From Lichenostomus cassidix (taxonomy: Eukaryota > Chordata > Aves > Passeriformes > Meliphagidae): 64,000 nucleotides of DNA. Position numbers and translations under genes: made by a program. Location of the stretch: the NCBI GenBank assembly GCA_008360975.2, contig CM039210.1:11658293-11722292 (forward strand), in the 5' to 3' direction. Below the pieces are notes generated by a model. It did not search any database. It had not been told where the DNA came from and saw nothing but the letters and a program-made list of their open reading frames with translations. Of this stretch, positions 21,002 to 32,212 are shown in pieces (position 1 is the first letter of the stretch; each line of letters opens with the position of its first letter).

Positions 21002-21902
21002 TGTCGGGGGTTGAGTACATTTAGAATTTCTTCCCATTCCTGTTACTAAGCAACAAATAGTTGGGTGTTTAGAGCCATCAAGTCTTTTGTAAAAGACAAA
21101 AGCTGGGCTTGGGCAGGGCAGGGAAGTGACGAGCCGGCCCTGGGAACACTGGCTGGTGGTTCGGACGCTGGGAGGAAAGGCTGCTCTTTGCTTTTCGGCT
21201 GCCACCGGAGGAAATCCAACTGTGCCCTGTTTTTCTCTTCTCCTCCTGGCTGGGTGAGCTTTTGATTCAACCTTTTTTCCCACTGGGAAGGGCACGTTTT
21301 CCCGGGCTGCGTTTTTCCCGCAGCTGCTGCCGGGAGAGTCCGGCTGCCTCTGCCGCCTGCCCCTGCCCTCTGCCGCACGAGACCACGGCGTCTGCTGTGA
21401 CTGCAGAAATCCTTGCTACCTCGCTGGCTAGCCAGGAGAGAGAGCCAGCTCCTACCCCTGCCGCCCTGTTTTCTTGCTGCTCTGAGCTGCTTCGCTGCCC
21501 TCCGCGCTTCTCAGCCTGTCCGCCATTACCAGCTGCCTGAGGCTGACCTGACCCTGTGCCACATCGCCACCTGCAGCCGCTCAGGAGTCATCGCACCTGC
21601 CCGCCCGGGAGCTCAACAGCGCCCCTGCTGCTTGCAACTGTGATTACACCACACGGGAAAAGGCTCGGCAGCTCACAAGTAATCTGCTATTGGTTTTCTG
21701 GTTCTAGTTGTGGTTGCTATTATTGTTATTGCTTGTTTATAGATACTAGTAAAGAACTGATATTCCTTTTTTCCCATACCTTTGCCTGAAAGCCCTTGAT
21801 TTACAAAATTAAATAATTCGGAGGGAGGGGGAAAATCACATTCTCTGTCCTAAGGGAGAGTTCAACCTCTCTTGGCAGACACCTGTCTTTCAAACCAAGA
21901 CA
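21002..21902 (-). mobile_element. solo LTR (family G), copy 1
   Basis: A 901-bp LTR. On the minus strand it starts TGTCTTGGTTTGAAAGACAG and ends CAACCCCCGACA. It is flanked by TTCCT at 20997-21001 and 21903-21907. The middle is GC-rich (about 21290-21650). Five further copies are in the window. Confidence 0.92.
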
Positions 21903-21907
21903 TTCCT

Positions 21908-22429
21908 GAAACTGATTTATGTACAATCATGACATATTTGCCACACCTTTATAATCTTTCCAGTTAATCCTGCAGAAATTCTGCCCTCTAGAGTTGCATA
22001 TTGCTGCTATCTCCTTCACCACTCAGTTGTTTGCTTGTATATTTTTAGTAGTTTTCTTGTAACAATGGAGTCAAAATGACTAAAATTCTGCTGTATTTGA
22101 AACTTTTAAAGTTACACTTTCACCTTTGGATCTAGTTTTGTGAAGTTTAAGTCTCAACCCTGGGCCTACTGAAAAGATGCAAAGGCATCCAAAGTGACTG
22201 CTTCACTGAATTCAAGGGATTTTTTTCACAGGTATACCTTGAATGGACATTTTATGTCTGTGTGCACGCAAGTGTGAAAGTGTTGTGGCAAATATACTAG
22301 GAATGCTGTTCTAGCTTCTTAAGTATTTTCGATTTGTAGGTTAGGCCTGTAAATGAGTTACTACCATGTTATAGTAATATCTACATGAATCAATTGCTAA
22401 ATAGTCTAATTTAAGTTATCTGTTAAGTT
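21908..22429. other. no clear feature
   Basis: Probably the decayed 5' part of the beta-like pol that becomes readable at 22430. I cannot show this from motifs. Confidence 0.3.
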
Positions 22430-22812
22430 TCTACTAGCCCCTGGAACTCACCTGTTTTTGTCATTCAGAAAAAGAGTGGTAAATGGTGCTTACTGCATGA
22501 TTTGAGAAAAATTAATGTGGTGATGGAAGACATGGGTGCCCTGTAGCCAGGGCTCTCATCTGCCACCATGCTTGCTCGCAATTGGCACTTGACTGTCATT
22601 GGTTTAAAAGATTGCTTTCTTAGCATTCCACTGCATCCTGACGATGCTCCAAATCTGCCTTTTTTGTGCCAAGCCCTAATATACTGGAACCCCTGAAACA
22701 GTTTCATTGGGTAGTGCTACCACAAGGAATGAAAAATAGCCTGACCATATGCCAGTGGTTTGTGGCAAGCATTTTGAGCCCTGTGTGTCAGCAAGCGCCC
22801 AAGGCCCTCATA
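22430..22812 (+). pseudogene. old beta-like RT, N-terminal piece
   Basis: The broken plus-strand translation retains an RT order: a '[10 protein letters not shown]'-like start, '[19 protein letters not shown]', and '[18 protein letters not shown]'. It is cut at 22812 by element E and resumes at 26254. Stops and indels are many, so it is older than the element inside it. Confidence 0.8.
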
Positions 22813-23174
22813 TGTTGGAAAACACAGTTTTCCAGCAAAACTTGTGTCAACTAAATAAACCTGAACAAAGCCTCAGCATACTCAGGCCTCAGTAAAAGTC
22901 CTAACAAGCTGCAATAGCTTGCTTCCCTGAGAACGCTTCATGAGAAAATATCAAGAAGATGCAGCTGTGTAAGGAATGTATGGGAGTGAACTTGTGATTA
23001 ACAAAGAATGCAGGAGAAAACCCTGTAGATGTGAGAACAAACTGCAGATACGTGTGTAACTATAATTAGTAACATCTGTAACAGTATATAAGTTTCTCAT
23101 TTGGTGAAATAAAACGGAGCTTACTCTATATCTCATATTGAGACTGCCGTGAGTTCCCTCTCGTCGCATCATCA
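22813..23174 (+). mobile_element. element E, 5' LTR
   Basis: A 362-bp LTR, TGTTGGAAAACACAG to CGCATCATCA. TATA is GTATATAAG near 23085 and AATAAAACGG near 23110. The 6-bp duplication CTCATA lies at 22807-22812 and, beyond the 3' LTR, at 26254-26259. By hand count it differs from the 3' LTR at 12 of 362 positions. Confidence 0.95.
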
Positions 23175-23176
23175 AA

Positions 23177-23194
23177 TGGTGACCCCGACGTGAT
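23177..23194 (+). other. element E primer binding site, tRNA-Trp
   Basis: TGGTGACCCCGACGTGAT, two bases after the LTR. This is the exact tRNA-Trp primer sequence used by avian alpharetroviruses. Confidence 0.92.
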
Positions 23195-23512
23195 ATGGAG
23201 ATACAGGTAGCAGGACTTAGGACCCTGCTCCGAGAAGCAACGACCACGGACACTGGCAGCAGAGTTTTACGACCCTGCCCCAGACAGCGGCGAGAACGGA
23301 GAGGTCCCGGAGCAGCGCCAGTGGGCCAAGGTCATCGTCCCTGCCAGAAGGGAGGTGATCCGAGGGCCTGGGCCGAAAAAGACCCGCTTCCGTAAGGGCT
23401 TATTACCTCGGAAAAGCTGCACTGACCTTGGCGACTGCGTAATAAGCAGAGACGCCCCAGAGGAGCGCTAGGACGGCGGCGACCACGTTACTTTAAACCC
23501 AGCTGGACCATA

Positions 23513-24340
23513 ATGGAGACGGAGGTAGCCCAATTTTTATTGTTATGCTTTTTAGAAAAGCACGGACTCAGTAAAGGCACTCTATCGCAGTTAGCTGGTC
23601 TAATGGTGGTGGGACAAGCCTATGGATTTTTTACAAATCCTGTTACAGTATTCGACGTAAAAGAGTGGTTAAATGATGGAGCTAGTTTACTTCTGGAGGG
23701 TGATAAAATTGCAAAAAAGCTTGGCAAACCATGGAGTAAAGTCATAGCCTGCTTACAGCAACATCCAGCAGAGCGAGAACTTGCAAGGGTGGCAACACAG
23801 AAAATTGCAGCCGCAGAGAGCAGAGAAAAACCTGAGAGTTGCCGTTTTGTTTTTAACATGCAAAGAACTCCGGCAGCCGCGGCGCAGCCGGGGAAGCCCC
23901 CCCCGCCAGGGGGGAGGGGGAATCGTAGCCCTCTATCGCTCCCAGCACTAGCAAGGGGAGGGCGCTCCACCCCGCTGCCGGCAGCTGAGAATACAAAGTT
24001 ACCCGATTGGATGAAAAAACTATTCTTGTGTCAATGTATCATAGAACTTAGCAACTTTACAATGAAAAACATCTTAGCTGCTTTGTTTGAGAGTGCCACC
24101 GTTGAATTTTTGCCAGAGCAACTGAATACGATGCTAGAGAGAGCTCAAATATCGTGGGTAAAGCATCAAAGTAGCCAGAAATCGCTCCATTGTTATCGGT
24201 GTGGCAGCAAAGAACACATACGAAAAAATTGTAACGAGAAAGTTTGGTGTTCCTGCTGCAACAGGGATACTCACAGCACAGAGGCTTGTAAAAGCAAGAC
24301 CGGCGGCCGCGCAGCAGCGACGGCCCCAAAGAAGAAATGA
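23513..24340 (+). CDS. compact Gag (matrix plus nucleocapsid) of element E, 275 codons
   Basis: An intact frame starts 318 bases after the primer site. Residues 1-115 form a beta-like matrix domain ('FLLLCFLEKHGLSKGTLSQL', 'WSKVIACLQQHPAEREL'). Residues 120-165 are Pro/Gly/Ala-rich. A helical segment follows ('LPDWMKKLFLCQCIIELSNF'). Two complete zinc knuckles close it: CYRCGSKEHIRKNC and CSCCNRDTHSTEAC, with a basic tail. A normal capsid is absent, so it is about half the usual Gag length. No dUTPase, protease or RT frame follows. The element looks non-autonomous, with its Gag probably acting on RNA. Function is inferred. Confidence 0.8.
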   Translation: METEVAQFLLLCFLEKHGLSKGTLSQLAGLMVVGQAYGFFTNPVTVFDVKEWLNDGASLLLEGDKIAKKLGKPWSKVIACLQQHPAERELARVATQKIAAAESREKPESCRFVFNMQRTPAAAAQPGKPPPPGGRGNRSPLSLPALARGGRSTPLPAAENTKLPDWMKKLFLCQCIIELSNFTMKNILAALFESATVEFLPEQLNTMLERAQISWVKHQSSQKSLHCYRCGSKEHIRKNCNEKVWCSCCNRDTHSTEACKSKTGGRAAATAPKKK

Positions 24341-25891
24341 TTGACAGCTTCAGCAGCGAATCAGAACTAACCAACAGCGTTGCCAGCAGAAACAGCAGTC
24401 TGATACCAGAATAGAGTTGTTTCTTCTTGTAGTCATGGAGAACTTTCAGGAGTTCTTCCCTTTCGCTCTCTAGCTGCAGAAACAGATCTTTGAACACGTT
24501 CTCCAGCTGTTCTCCCCAAGACCTCTAATTATTCACTTTGCCGGGTGAAACACCCATTACCAAGTGTTAACCAGCAGCACAACCTTGCTATGGCTGATCC
24601 GGTGCAGCTTCATGACTTTTCAACCTTTCTAGAGTTCCAGGAAAATGTCTCTGAGCTTGGCTCCTTCCGTAAGCACCTGTCCTGGCAGACCTTCACCACC
24701 TGCTGCAGCTCAGCAACCAAAACTCCCTGAAAATGTCCAGGCACATGGAGCAGATCAGCTCTTCCTTCAGCCCGGCTGCACTGACACTGAAACCAAAACT
24801 TATTTCCAGCTTTTTACTGATAAAGAAGCATTGTAACAATATATTATCCTGATAAAAAATGACACCTTAATTGCTAAAGCCTGATCAAAAGATGAATTTT
24901 GCTAAAGTGTTGCTTAAGATAGTGTTTGTGTGTATGTTGCAGGCCTGCTGAAAGTGTTGAACTGCTGAAAGTGTTAAACTGTTGAGAGTGTTGTTTGCTT
25001 TTCGAGTGTTTTAATGTGTAAGATGAAACCTGTGACTGCTGAGAGTGTGGTTTTGATTTCTTGAGAGTTTTGATGTGTGAATGAAACCTACGAGTAAAGT
25101 TCTACTGAACAGTTTAAGTTACCTGTTAAGTGCCTTTGGTTAAGTATAGATTCTGTTAAAGTTAAGTAATATTGAATTTAAATTCTATTAAGTTTTAGAT
25201 TCTGTTAAGGTTAAAATTCTGTTAAGCAATATTAAGTGATATTAATTTTAAATTCCATTATAGTTAAGTCCTATTTGTTAGTTTTAAATCAAATTTATTA
25301 AGATCAAGTTTTATTCATTTTCAGTGATATTAATTTTAAGTTTTAAATTTGTTAGTTTATATTGTTGTTCACAAAAGCCTTTGCAGTTTTATCTTCCTTA
25401 GTTAAAGTCAAATAATAATATCCACTGTTTTCAAATATTTCATCTCACCTTATATAGCTATCTACAAAAATAGTAACATGTTAAGACACTCTCCTTATTG
25501 ATATTAATCAAAGCTTGTTGTTCTAAGAAAACCCTCCTACTTAGCACCTAGGCTCTGGCCAAGCCTCAGTCCTAACTAGCTAGGAAATATGCCATGAGTC
25601 CCAAGTGTTCTGCACCAAAATGTGATCAAATAATTTTGACTTGCCAAATTGAGCTTATAAAAGCTAAACCTTCTTCCAGGTAAACTTAGAGTCCTTACCC
25701 AGGAAAAGTTCTCCAAGCTTTGCCTGAGAAGTGAATGTTTTCAGCAATGGCAGTTCCTGAACCGTGGCAACATAACTAAATAACTAGTGATATTTCCTTA
25801 AATAAATTTATAATAACTGTAGTAATAAAATAACAAAACAAATTAATCTGATAACAGACAACGTCTGTTCTCACAAACGAAACGGGGGAAC
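24341..25891 (+). other. element E non-coding 3' internal region
   Basis: About 1.55 kb without retroviral frames. 24840-25400 is strongly AT-rich, with many TTCTGTTAAGTT-like words. 25490-25775 is a block that recurs, diverged, at 27690-27965. It ends in the polypurine tract AAACGGGGGAAC (25880-25891) just before the 3' LTR. Confidence 0.7.
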
Positions 25892-26253
25892 TGTTGGAAA
25901 ACACAGTTTTCCAGCAAAACTTGTGTTAACTAAATAAACCTGAACAAAGCCTCAGCATACTCAGGCCTCAGTAAAAGTCCTAACAAGCTGCAATAGCTTG
26001 CTTCCCTGAGAACGCTTCATGAGAAAATATCAAGAAGATGCAGCTGTGTAAGGAATGTACAGGAGTGAACTTGTGATTAACAAAGAATGCAGGAGAAAAC
26101 CCTGTAGATGTGTGAACAAACTGCAGATACGTGTCTAACTATAATTAGTGGCATCTGTAACAGTATATAAGTTTCTCGTTTGGTGAAATAAAACAGAACT
26201 TACTCTATATCTCATATTGAGACTGCCGTGAGCTCCCTCTCGTCGCATCGTCA
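25892..26253 (+). mobile_element. element E, 3' LTR
   Basis: 362 bp, the same length as the 5' LTR. It follows a polypurine tract and is followed by the target duplication CTCATA. The coordinates imply a full element of 3441 bp. Confidence 0.95.
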
Positions 26254-26330
26254 CTCATATACCATTATATGGACAATATCCTTGTGGCTGCCTCCCAACC
26301 TGATGTTATGCAGAAAGCCCTAGCCCTTAC
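26254..26330 (+). pseudogene. old beta-like RT, piece after element E
   Basis: This continues the RT interrupted at 22812. The translation gives YHYMDNILVAA, the YxDD catalytic box with its second Asp changed to Asn. It is cut again at 26330 by another LTR. Confidence 0.85.
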
Positions 26331-26804
26331 TGCGGCAGCGCGGTATCACGATTCACAAATGGCCACCCCACACCACAATGTGGAGGGGGCCGCCCGTGGC
26401 CAGAACACGCCAGGCAGACACGTGGCTGTAGCAGGCAGAGGAGCTGCGGGGGACGTGAGACTCCATGGAGGCGTGGCGATTGAAGAAATGCAGGATCACC
26501 ATCTGGAGTTTCCAGGGATTTATTAAGGTCCACAGTCGAGGGTCAGAGGAGGGTGGAGAGGGGCGGAGAGGCAGGGGAGGATTCGGGGTGCTGGAAAGCC
26601 AAGATGGTGAACCCCAAGTTCCGCTTTCTCAGCGGGTTATCAGGAGAGGGAACAGAGGCGTGGTTACTCAGAAGAACCAACTAGGGGAAGCCAGAGAGGA
26701 GGAGCCAGGGAGGAGAAAGGGGTAAACCAATACAATTACAGCATGGGATGGTACAGGTTTCTGCTAGGGAGAAGTCTCTAGAACAGCATAAGCACACTAC
26801 AGCA
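26331..26804 (-). mobile_element. solo LTR inserted just downstream of the YMDN box
   Basis: A 474-bp LTR. On the minus strand it starts TGCTGTAGTGTG and ends CGCTGCCGCA. It is flanked by CCTTAC at 26325-26330 and 26805-26810. AATAAATCC lies near 26520 on the minus strand. It is GC-rich. Confidence 0.9.
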
Positions 26805-26810
26805 CCTTAC

Positions 26811-28150
26811 CACAGAATTTAACTTCTTTTGAAGCTACATTCTGTTAAGTTTAAGTGTTAATTTTAAATTCTGTTAAGTTTAAGTTCTGTTAAGTTCTGT
26901 TGAGTTTAATAAATTCTGTTACATTTAAGTAATGCTAAATTTGAGTAATGCCAAGTTTAAGTTCTGGTAATTTTAAGTTCTATTAATATTAATTTCTGTT
27001 CAGTTTCAGTGATGATTAACTAAGTTCTGTTAAGTTTAAGTGATGCTATATTTGGGTGAAGTTTAAGTTCTGTTGAAATATGCTCATTTAATTTAAAAAA
27101 TACAGTTCTTTTGTTATAGAGATAAGATGGAATCAACTCCAACAATTATGATGGAAAATTGGTGAGCAACTGTTTAAGAACATAAAGCTGATAAGTTATA
27201 TACAAATATGTGAAGATGCGATTTATTGGATCCTTAATTTCATCACAGCTTCTGTGAGTGTAGATGTTCTGCATTGCTCAATCAAGATGATTGTTCATAG
27301 CAATCTTTGCAGTTTGGTCGTCCATATGTAACACAGAAGAATGGGTAACAATTTCAAATTATGGATATTATTAATTGTAAGATGCTTTGCTTTATTGTTA
27401 TATATGCATAGATGTATGGAAAAATATATCTCACTTTTTTAGAATAGTTACTGTTGCTGTATTAACGATTCTCAATATGTTGTTAATGTAATGACATGAA
27501 TTCACTGAGCTTTTATAAAGAGCATTATCCAGAAGATATTATTTGATGTTACACATATGCATTCCTTTAGTTAATTTGCAGTTTGTTTATGGTACCATTG
27601 ATTACTTAGTTAAAATTAAATTACAACACTAGCTGCTTTAGGAACTTTCACATAACCTTGTGTAGTTAGTTATCTGCAAGAAGTATATAATTCTAAGGAA
27701 TGCTCCTAATTGATATTAATAAAGGCTTGTTTGTAGAATGTTTTAGGGAAACCCTTCCAGTTGAGGCCTAGGCTCTGGCCAAGCCCTGGCCCTGGCTGGT
27801 CGGGAAGTATGCCAACAGACCCAGGTGTTTCTGCTCTGAAAATGTGATCGAGTCAGTTTAACTTGCTGATTTGGGCTTATGAAAGCAGGACCTCCTTCCA
27901 GGTAAACTTGGAATCCTTGCCCAGGAAAGGTTCTCTAGGTCCTGCCTGTGAAATAGGTTTCCCAAGGGATTGCAGACTTTGGGTGATAGTAGAGTGGTTA
28001 GACAATTGATGATGTATCTTCCTAAATCACTATCCTTTCTCTCATGTACCAATGCGTGCATGTAGAGCTGATCATGTAGTGAGCTTATTGTTTTATTCCA
28101 TGTATTGCTATACCTTTGTGTTGTTTTCATTTTCATACCGAGAGAAGCAC
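26811..28150 (+). other. AT-rich non-coding region related to the element E interior
   Basis: It repeats the TTCTGTTAAGTTTAAG-type words (26820-27080) and then the conserved block (27690-27965, with CCTAGGCTCTGGCCAAGCC and CTTCCAGGTAAACTT) found in element E. It has no frame. It appears to be the 3' part of the older relative that element E landed in. Confidence 0.55.
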
Positions 28151-29330
28151 GTGTTGCCAAAAACAAAAAGGGAGAGTATGGCTCCTCAAGAACAATTAGA
28201 TAATGAAATATTTACACTAAAATTTTCAAATGCAGATCATCAGTTCTGATCTCCGGCAGAGCGGTGCTGCGCTGAAGGTTTGCACACGAAGAACCAATTT
28301 CCAAAATTTTATGTAAGGATCCACAATTGGGTGCGCAATGACAAGGACCAGATGATTTACTAACCTGGGGAAGAGGGTATGCATGTGTTCTATCACTAAC
28401 AGGTCCAAAGCAGTTACCTGCTCGCCTGGTTAAACTGTGCCATGAGTCTGAAAGGCCAGTCCAACAACTCGATACACCAGCTAAAGACAGGACACCAACC
28501 ATCAGCATGCGGGTGAACCCAGAGATAACATGGAGGCTGTTGAAACAACTACAACAAAGAACTGACATCCTGATGCACAGTGTAGAAGAAGCACCAGCCC
28601 CAGAGAACACCTTCTTGGCCTACCTAGCTAGCAACAGTACCATAAGAATTCTGCAATTCCTCTGGACAAGCATCAATCACCTCTGAGGAGACAAGGCCCA
28701 GTGACCTAATGACCTAATCAGCATCCAGCCCTGGTAGCCAAGGCAGAAGCAGGGGCAGGGTTGCCAGGACCATGGCTGTGCCTGGAAGCTTACGAAGGCA
28801 GCCTGCCAACAGAGACCATGTGTCCCACTGCAGCCACCATCATACTGTTGTGTTACTGCTGACCTTCTTCAGTTATTCCCTGCCCCATGCTTCCAGAAAG
28901 ACATTCAGTAATGTCAAAGTCAGCATTTCCAGCTAATGGACCTCTCTCCTGCCTAAACAGCATGACCCCTGAGCTCCAGCCATATGAGTTCTGGAACAGT
29001 AGCCACTTATTTCCAAGGGCAGAAGAAGCAGCTCTTCCTGAGGACATTGGATACCACCTTCTTGGTTTCCCATGCTGTGGGTCTCTTTGTCAGTGGCATG
29101 ATTGTTTTTGATGGGTTTTTATTGATTGTGATATGTGTTCCATGTATCTTATCCTGTGTCCAGCAGATGATCAGTAATAGTCTTGATAAGGTGATGGCTT
29201 TACAAGTGCAGACTGTTTTAGCATTTGGATATATGAACCCTTCGCACAGAAAACAAAAAAGTAGATGTTGCAGAGCAGAAAGGCCTTACAAAGTGAGGGC
29301 CTTTTTACCCTTGTAAAATCCTTGCTCACT
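28151..29330 (+). pseudogene. beta-like env remnant
   Basis: Broken plus-strand frames include a basic segment near the pol/env overlap ('TWRLLKQLQQRT'), a leader-like hydrophobic stretch near 28850 ('HTVVLLLTFFSYSLPH') and, at 28984-29316, a membrane anchor ('GLFVSGMIVFDGFLLIVICVPCI' region) with a short cytoplasmic tail. It is placed after the old pol in the expected order. No surface subunit frame is intact. Confidence 0.6.
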
Positions 29331-29375
29331 TCTGTTACTTTGGCTAACTAGAAAAGCATTCTGGGAATGACACAG

Positions 29376-29751
29376 TGTCTTGGTTTGAAAGACAGGTGTC
29401 TGCTAAGAAAGGTAGAAACCTCCCTTAGAATAGACAATGTCACCCCCCTTCCTCCGAATTATTATAACTTTGGCATCAAGGGCATTCAGGCAAAGATATG
29501 GGAAAAGGAATAACAGTTCTTTACTAGTATCTATAACGAGGCAAACAAACAAGCAACAACAGTAGCAATAACAAACAAAAACCAGAAAACCCGGTGGCAG
29601 ATGTCCCTGGGCTGCCAAGCACTTTCTCATTTGGTGCAGTTACAGTCACAGCCTTTGTCTCTTACAAAAGAGTAAATTGTCCTTGAGTACCTGATTGTTG
29701 TGGTTTCCTAGTAACAAAAATGGAGAAAATTCACCCCCCCAACCTTCAACA
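29376..29751 (+). mobile_element. LTR family G, copy 2 (internally shortened)
   Basis: It starts TGTCTTGGTTTGAAAGACAG and ends CCAACCTTCAACA, only 376 bp against about 900 in full copies. The GC-rich middle is missing. Flanks CACAG/CTCAG may be a duplication with one mismatch. Confidence 0.8.
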
Positions 29752-30221
29752 CTCAGCTAAACTAGAGGGTAAAAACAAGTTACATAATTGTAAAACAATT
29801 ATTAGAACCAATAAGTGCTCACACTGTGGAGCTCGTGGTTGGTTACATCTGATGCCTGTTCCTATCATGGTCTATGGTGCTTGGTTAAGCACATTTGTTG
29901 TGCCTCACAAGTATGTAAACTCATAACAAACTAACAGTTTAAGAACCCTGGATTTTTGCAATAAAGTGTCTTCACCATACCATCATGGAGATCGTGTGTT
30001 TAATGCTGCGGCGGAGGGGGGGGGTGAAGAAAAAGGAAAGGGTAAGGATAAAAAGGAATATGAAAGACCCTCCTGTTCAGTTACAAGGTTCAGAGTAGAG
30101 CCCCGTGCTAAACTGAGTCCTGGACTTGACTAACAGTTTATGCCTAAAGCCCCAACAGCACTACTTAACGTTAATAACACTAACTTGAAAGAACTTAACA
30201 ATGCCTAAATGATAACTTAAG
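29752..30221 (+). other. beta-like 3' LTR remnant and unassigned sequence
   Basis: GCAATAAAGTGTCTTC near 29960 followed by a CG-containing tail (TGCTGCGGCGG) suggests R-U5 of the env-bearing element. From 30020 to 30221 I see nothing assignable. Confidence 0.35.
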
Positions 30222-30600
30222 TATCCTGGGTTTAGCCAGGACAGGATTAGTTTTTTGCAGTAGCCAGGAGGAGATGTGGCTAGGGCCCAGATGTTATTCT
30301 ATACCACTCACATAATTGCCAGGGGTGGGGGGGGGCAAAGGGACTCTCCTGGGGACAAGCGGTCCCTTCTGATCAAGAAAATGTGGCTGTGGTTGGGTTG
30401 GGCTCTATGGTGAGACTTTTGCATGTAAATCACCCTCCCTTTGGTACACCTTTGTTATTAATATTGTTGCTTTTACTGTTTGTTTTTTTATCTCTTTGCT
30501 GTTTCCAGTGAGTTGTTCTTATTTCAACCCATGATCTTTACCTTTTGTGCCTCCAACTGGATTGAGGGGGGAGTGGAAGCAGCACATGGTTTTAGCAGGA
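30222..30600 (+). mobile_element. ERVL-type solo LTR (partial)
   Basis: It contains GTTTAGCCAGGACAGG near its start and TTATTTCAACCCATGATC near 30510, features of common avian ERVL LTRs. The ends are eroded. 30601-30760 is unassigned. Confidence 0.6.
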
Positions 30601-30760
30601 GTACTAAATTGGGGAATACCATTCCCAAACTTTGTCACTTATGTTAAACAGCTTAGCAAAGGATTCATATAGACTTTACTATACCACAACAGTAACTCAC
30701 AGGCCTAACTTATTTACAAATCTAAAGTACTTAAGAATCTAGGAGAGCATCACTCCTGGT

Positions 30761-31265
30761 TGCTCTGGTTTAAAAGAAAGGTGTCTGCCAAGGAAAGTGG
30801 GAACCCTCCTGGAATGGAAAAGATGAACCCCCTCCCTCCAAATTATTATAACTTTGAAATTATGGGGCTTTTAGACAAAGATGTGGAAAAAAAGAATAAC
30901 AGTTTTATACTAGAATATATATATATATATATAAAACGACAAACAAACAGCAACAACAAAAACCCAGAAAACCCAATAACAGCATTTTCCCACCTGTCAA
31001 GCAATTTCCCCTTTGGTGTAGTTATGACTACAACCGGCAGGGGGCGCTGTTGTTTCGTGTTGGGGTAGAGAGGCTTCAGTGACTCACCCGCGGCTGCAGG
31101 GGGCACGCCGATGCAAGGTTGGGACCTCCCTGGTGGTGATGGCAGCTCGGATGAGAAAGGTTGACTCTTGCAGCCACCCACTTGCACAGTGATTGGTCTT
31201 CGGCACAGCTAACGGCAGCCAATACATGCTGGGAAGGGAGGCAGGGCTTTATCCCGATGTTACAC
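30761..31265 (+). mobile_element. LTR family G, copy 3 (diverged)
   Basis: It starts TGCTCTGGTTTAAAAGAAAGG and follows family G through the GC-rich part (GGCAGGGGGCGCTGTTG near 31037). It has a TA dinucleotide run at 30916-30932. The 3' end is uncertain. Confidence 0.7.
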
Positions 31266-31730
31266 TACCATACAGAGAAGAGGTCTGACGGGGTGTTGCT
31301 CCAGCTCCAGGCGGCCCTCCACGCGGTGGCTCCGGGGGGGAGGGGGGAAGGAACGACTCCCCCAGGCACCCAGATGGACTGTGTTGGCCTCTCAGTGCTT
31401 CTCTCTTGCGAACTATAGGCCCACAAGCCAGCAGCAGGCAGAGTTCCATGGCAGTGTTGAAAAAAGTCCCTGTGCAGGAGAGGTCCAAGGCGAAGAAGCA
31501 TCACACGACCATCTCTGCTCCTGGCCAGGCAAAGACTGCCCTACCCCCAGCTAAGAAACTGCGGAAACCACCCTACTTCCCCCTCAGGCATCACTACTAA
31601 ATATATTGTTTGTCTGACTGGGCCATTACCATGGTCTGTGGGAGTGCATGGCCATTTTCTTTTGTTTCCTAATTGCCCCTATTTGTCTCCTGGGCGACAC
31701 CCTCGCCTCACATAGTCTTTCTTTCAGGTA
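31266..31730 (+). other. unassigned coding-like stretch
   Basis: A 64-codon frame (31406-31600) is Lys/Pro-rich ('KKVPVQERSKAKKHH'), followed by a hydrophobic signal-like segment near 31640-31730 in broken frame. It resembles the region where pol ends and env begins in beta-like ERVs, but I cannot prove that. Confidence 0.3.
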
Positions 31731-31754
31731 GCAGATGGGAGAAAAAAATTCCCT

Positions 31755-32030
31755 GAGGAAAAAAGAAAAGAAAAAAGAAAAGAAAAGGAAAGAAAAGGAA
31801 AGAAAAGGAAAGAAAAGGAAAGAAAAGGAAAGAAAAGGAAAGGAAAGAAAAGAAAAGAAAAAAAGAAAAGAAAAGAAAAGAAAAGAAAAGAAAAGAAAAG
31901 AGAAAAGAAAAGAAAAGAAAAGAAAAGAAAAGAAAAGAAAAGAGAAAAGAGAAAAGAGAAAAGAGAAAAGAGAAAAGAGAAAAGAGAAAAGAGAAAAGAG
32001 AAAAGAGAAAAGAGAAAAGAGAAAAGAGAA
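31755..32030 (+). repeat. purine-only satellite in three sub-arrays
   Basis: About 276 bases of A and G only. The first part repeats a 10-mer (GAAAAGGAAA), the middle a 5-mer (GAAAA), and the last a 7-mer (GAGAAAA). Long open frames on both strands here are artefacts of the repeat. Confidence 0.97.
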
Positions 32031-32212
32031 GACCACCTAACCCCCAACACTGGTACATTTGCTATAGCATACATGCACACAGACATAAGGAGTCTGTACA
32101 AGCTACCTGTGAAAAATTCCCCTTGAATTCAATGAAGTACTCACTTCGGATGCCTTTGCATCTTCTCAGCAGGCAAAAGGTTGAGCCTGGAGTGCGGCAG
32201 GATGTTCCCCCC

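Noticed and set aside
21046..21643. Open frames in LTR G (also at 32480-33163, 46568-47005 and 58056-58357)
   Set aside because: They recur in every copy of the LTR on both strands without agreement of reading frame and are explained by its GC-rich middle.
31626..32101. Several 100-137 codon frames on both strands over the purine array
   Set aside because: They are pure products of the short tandem repeat (only Lys/Glu/Arg or Phe/Ser/Leu). No start context or domain.
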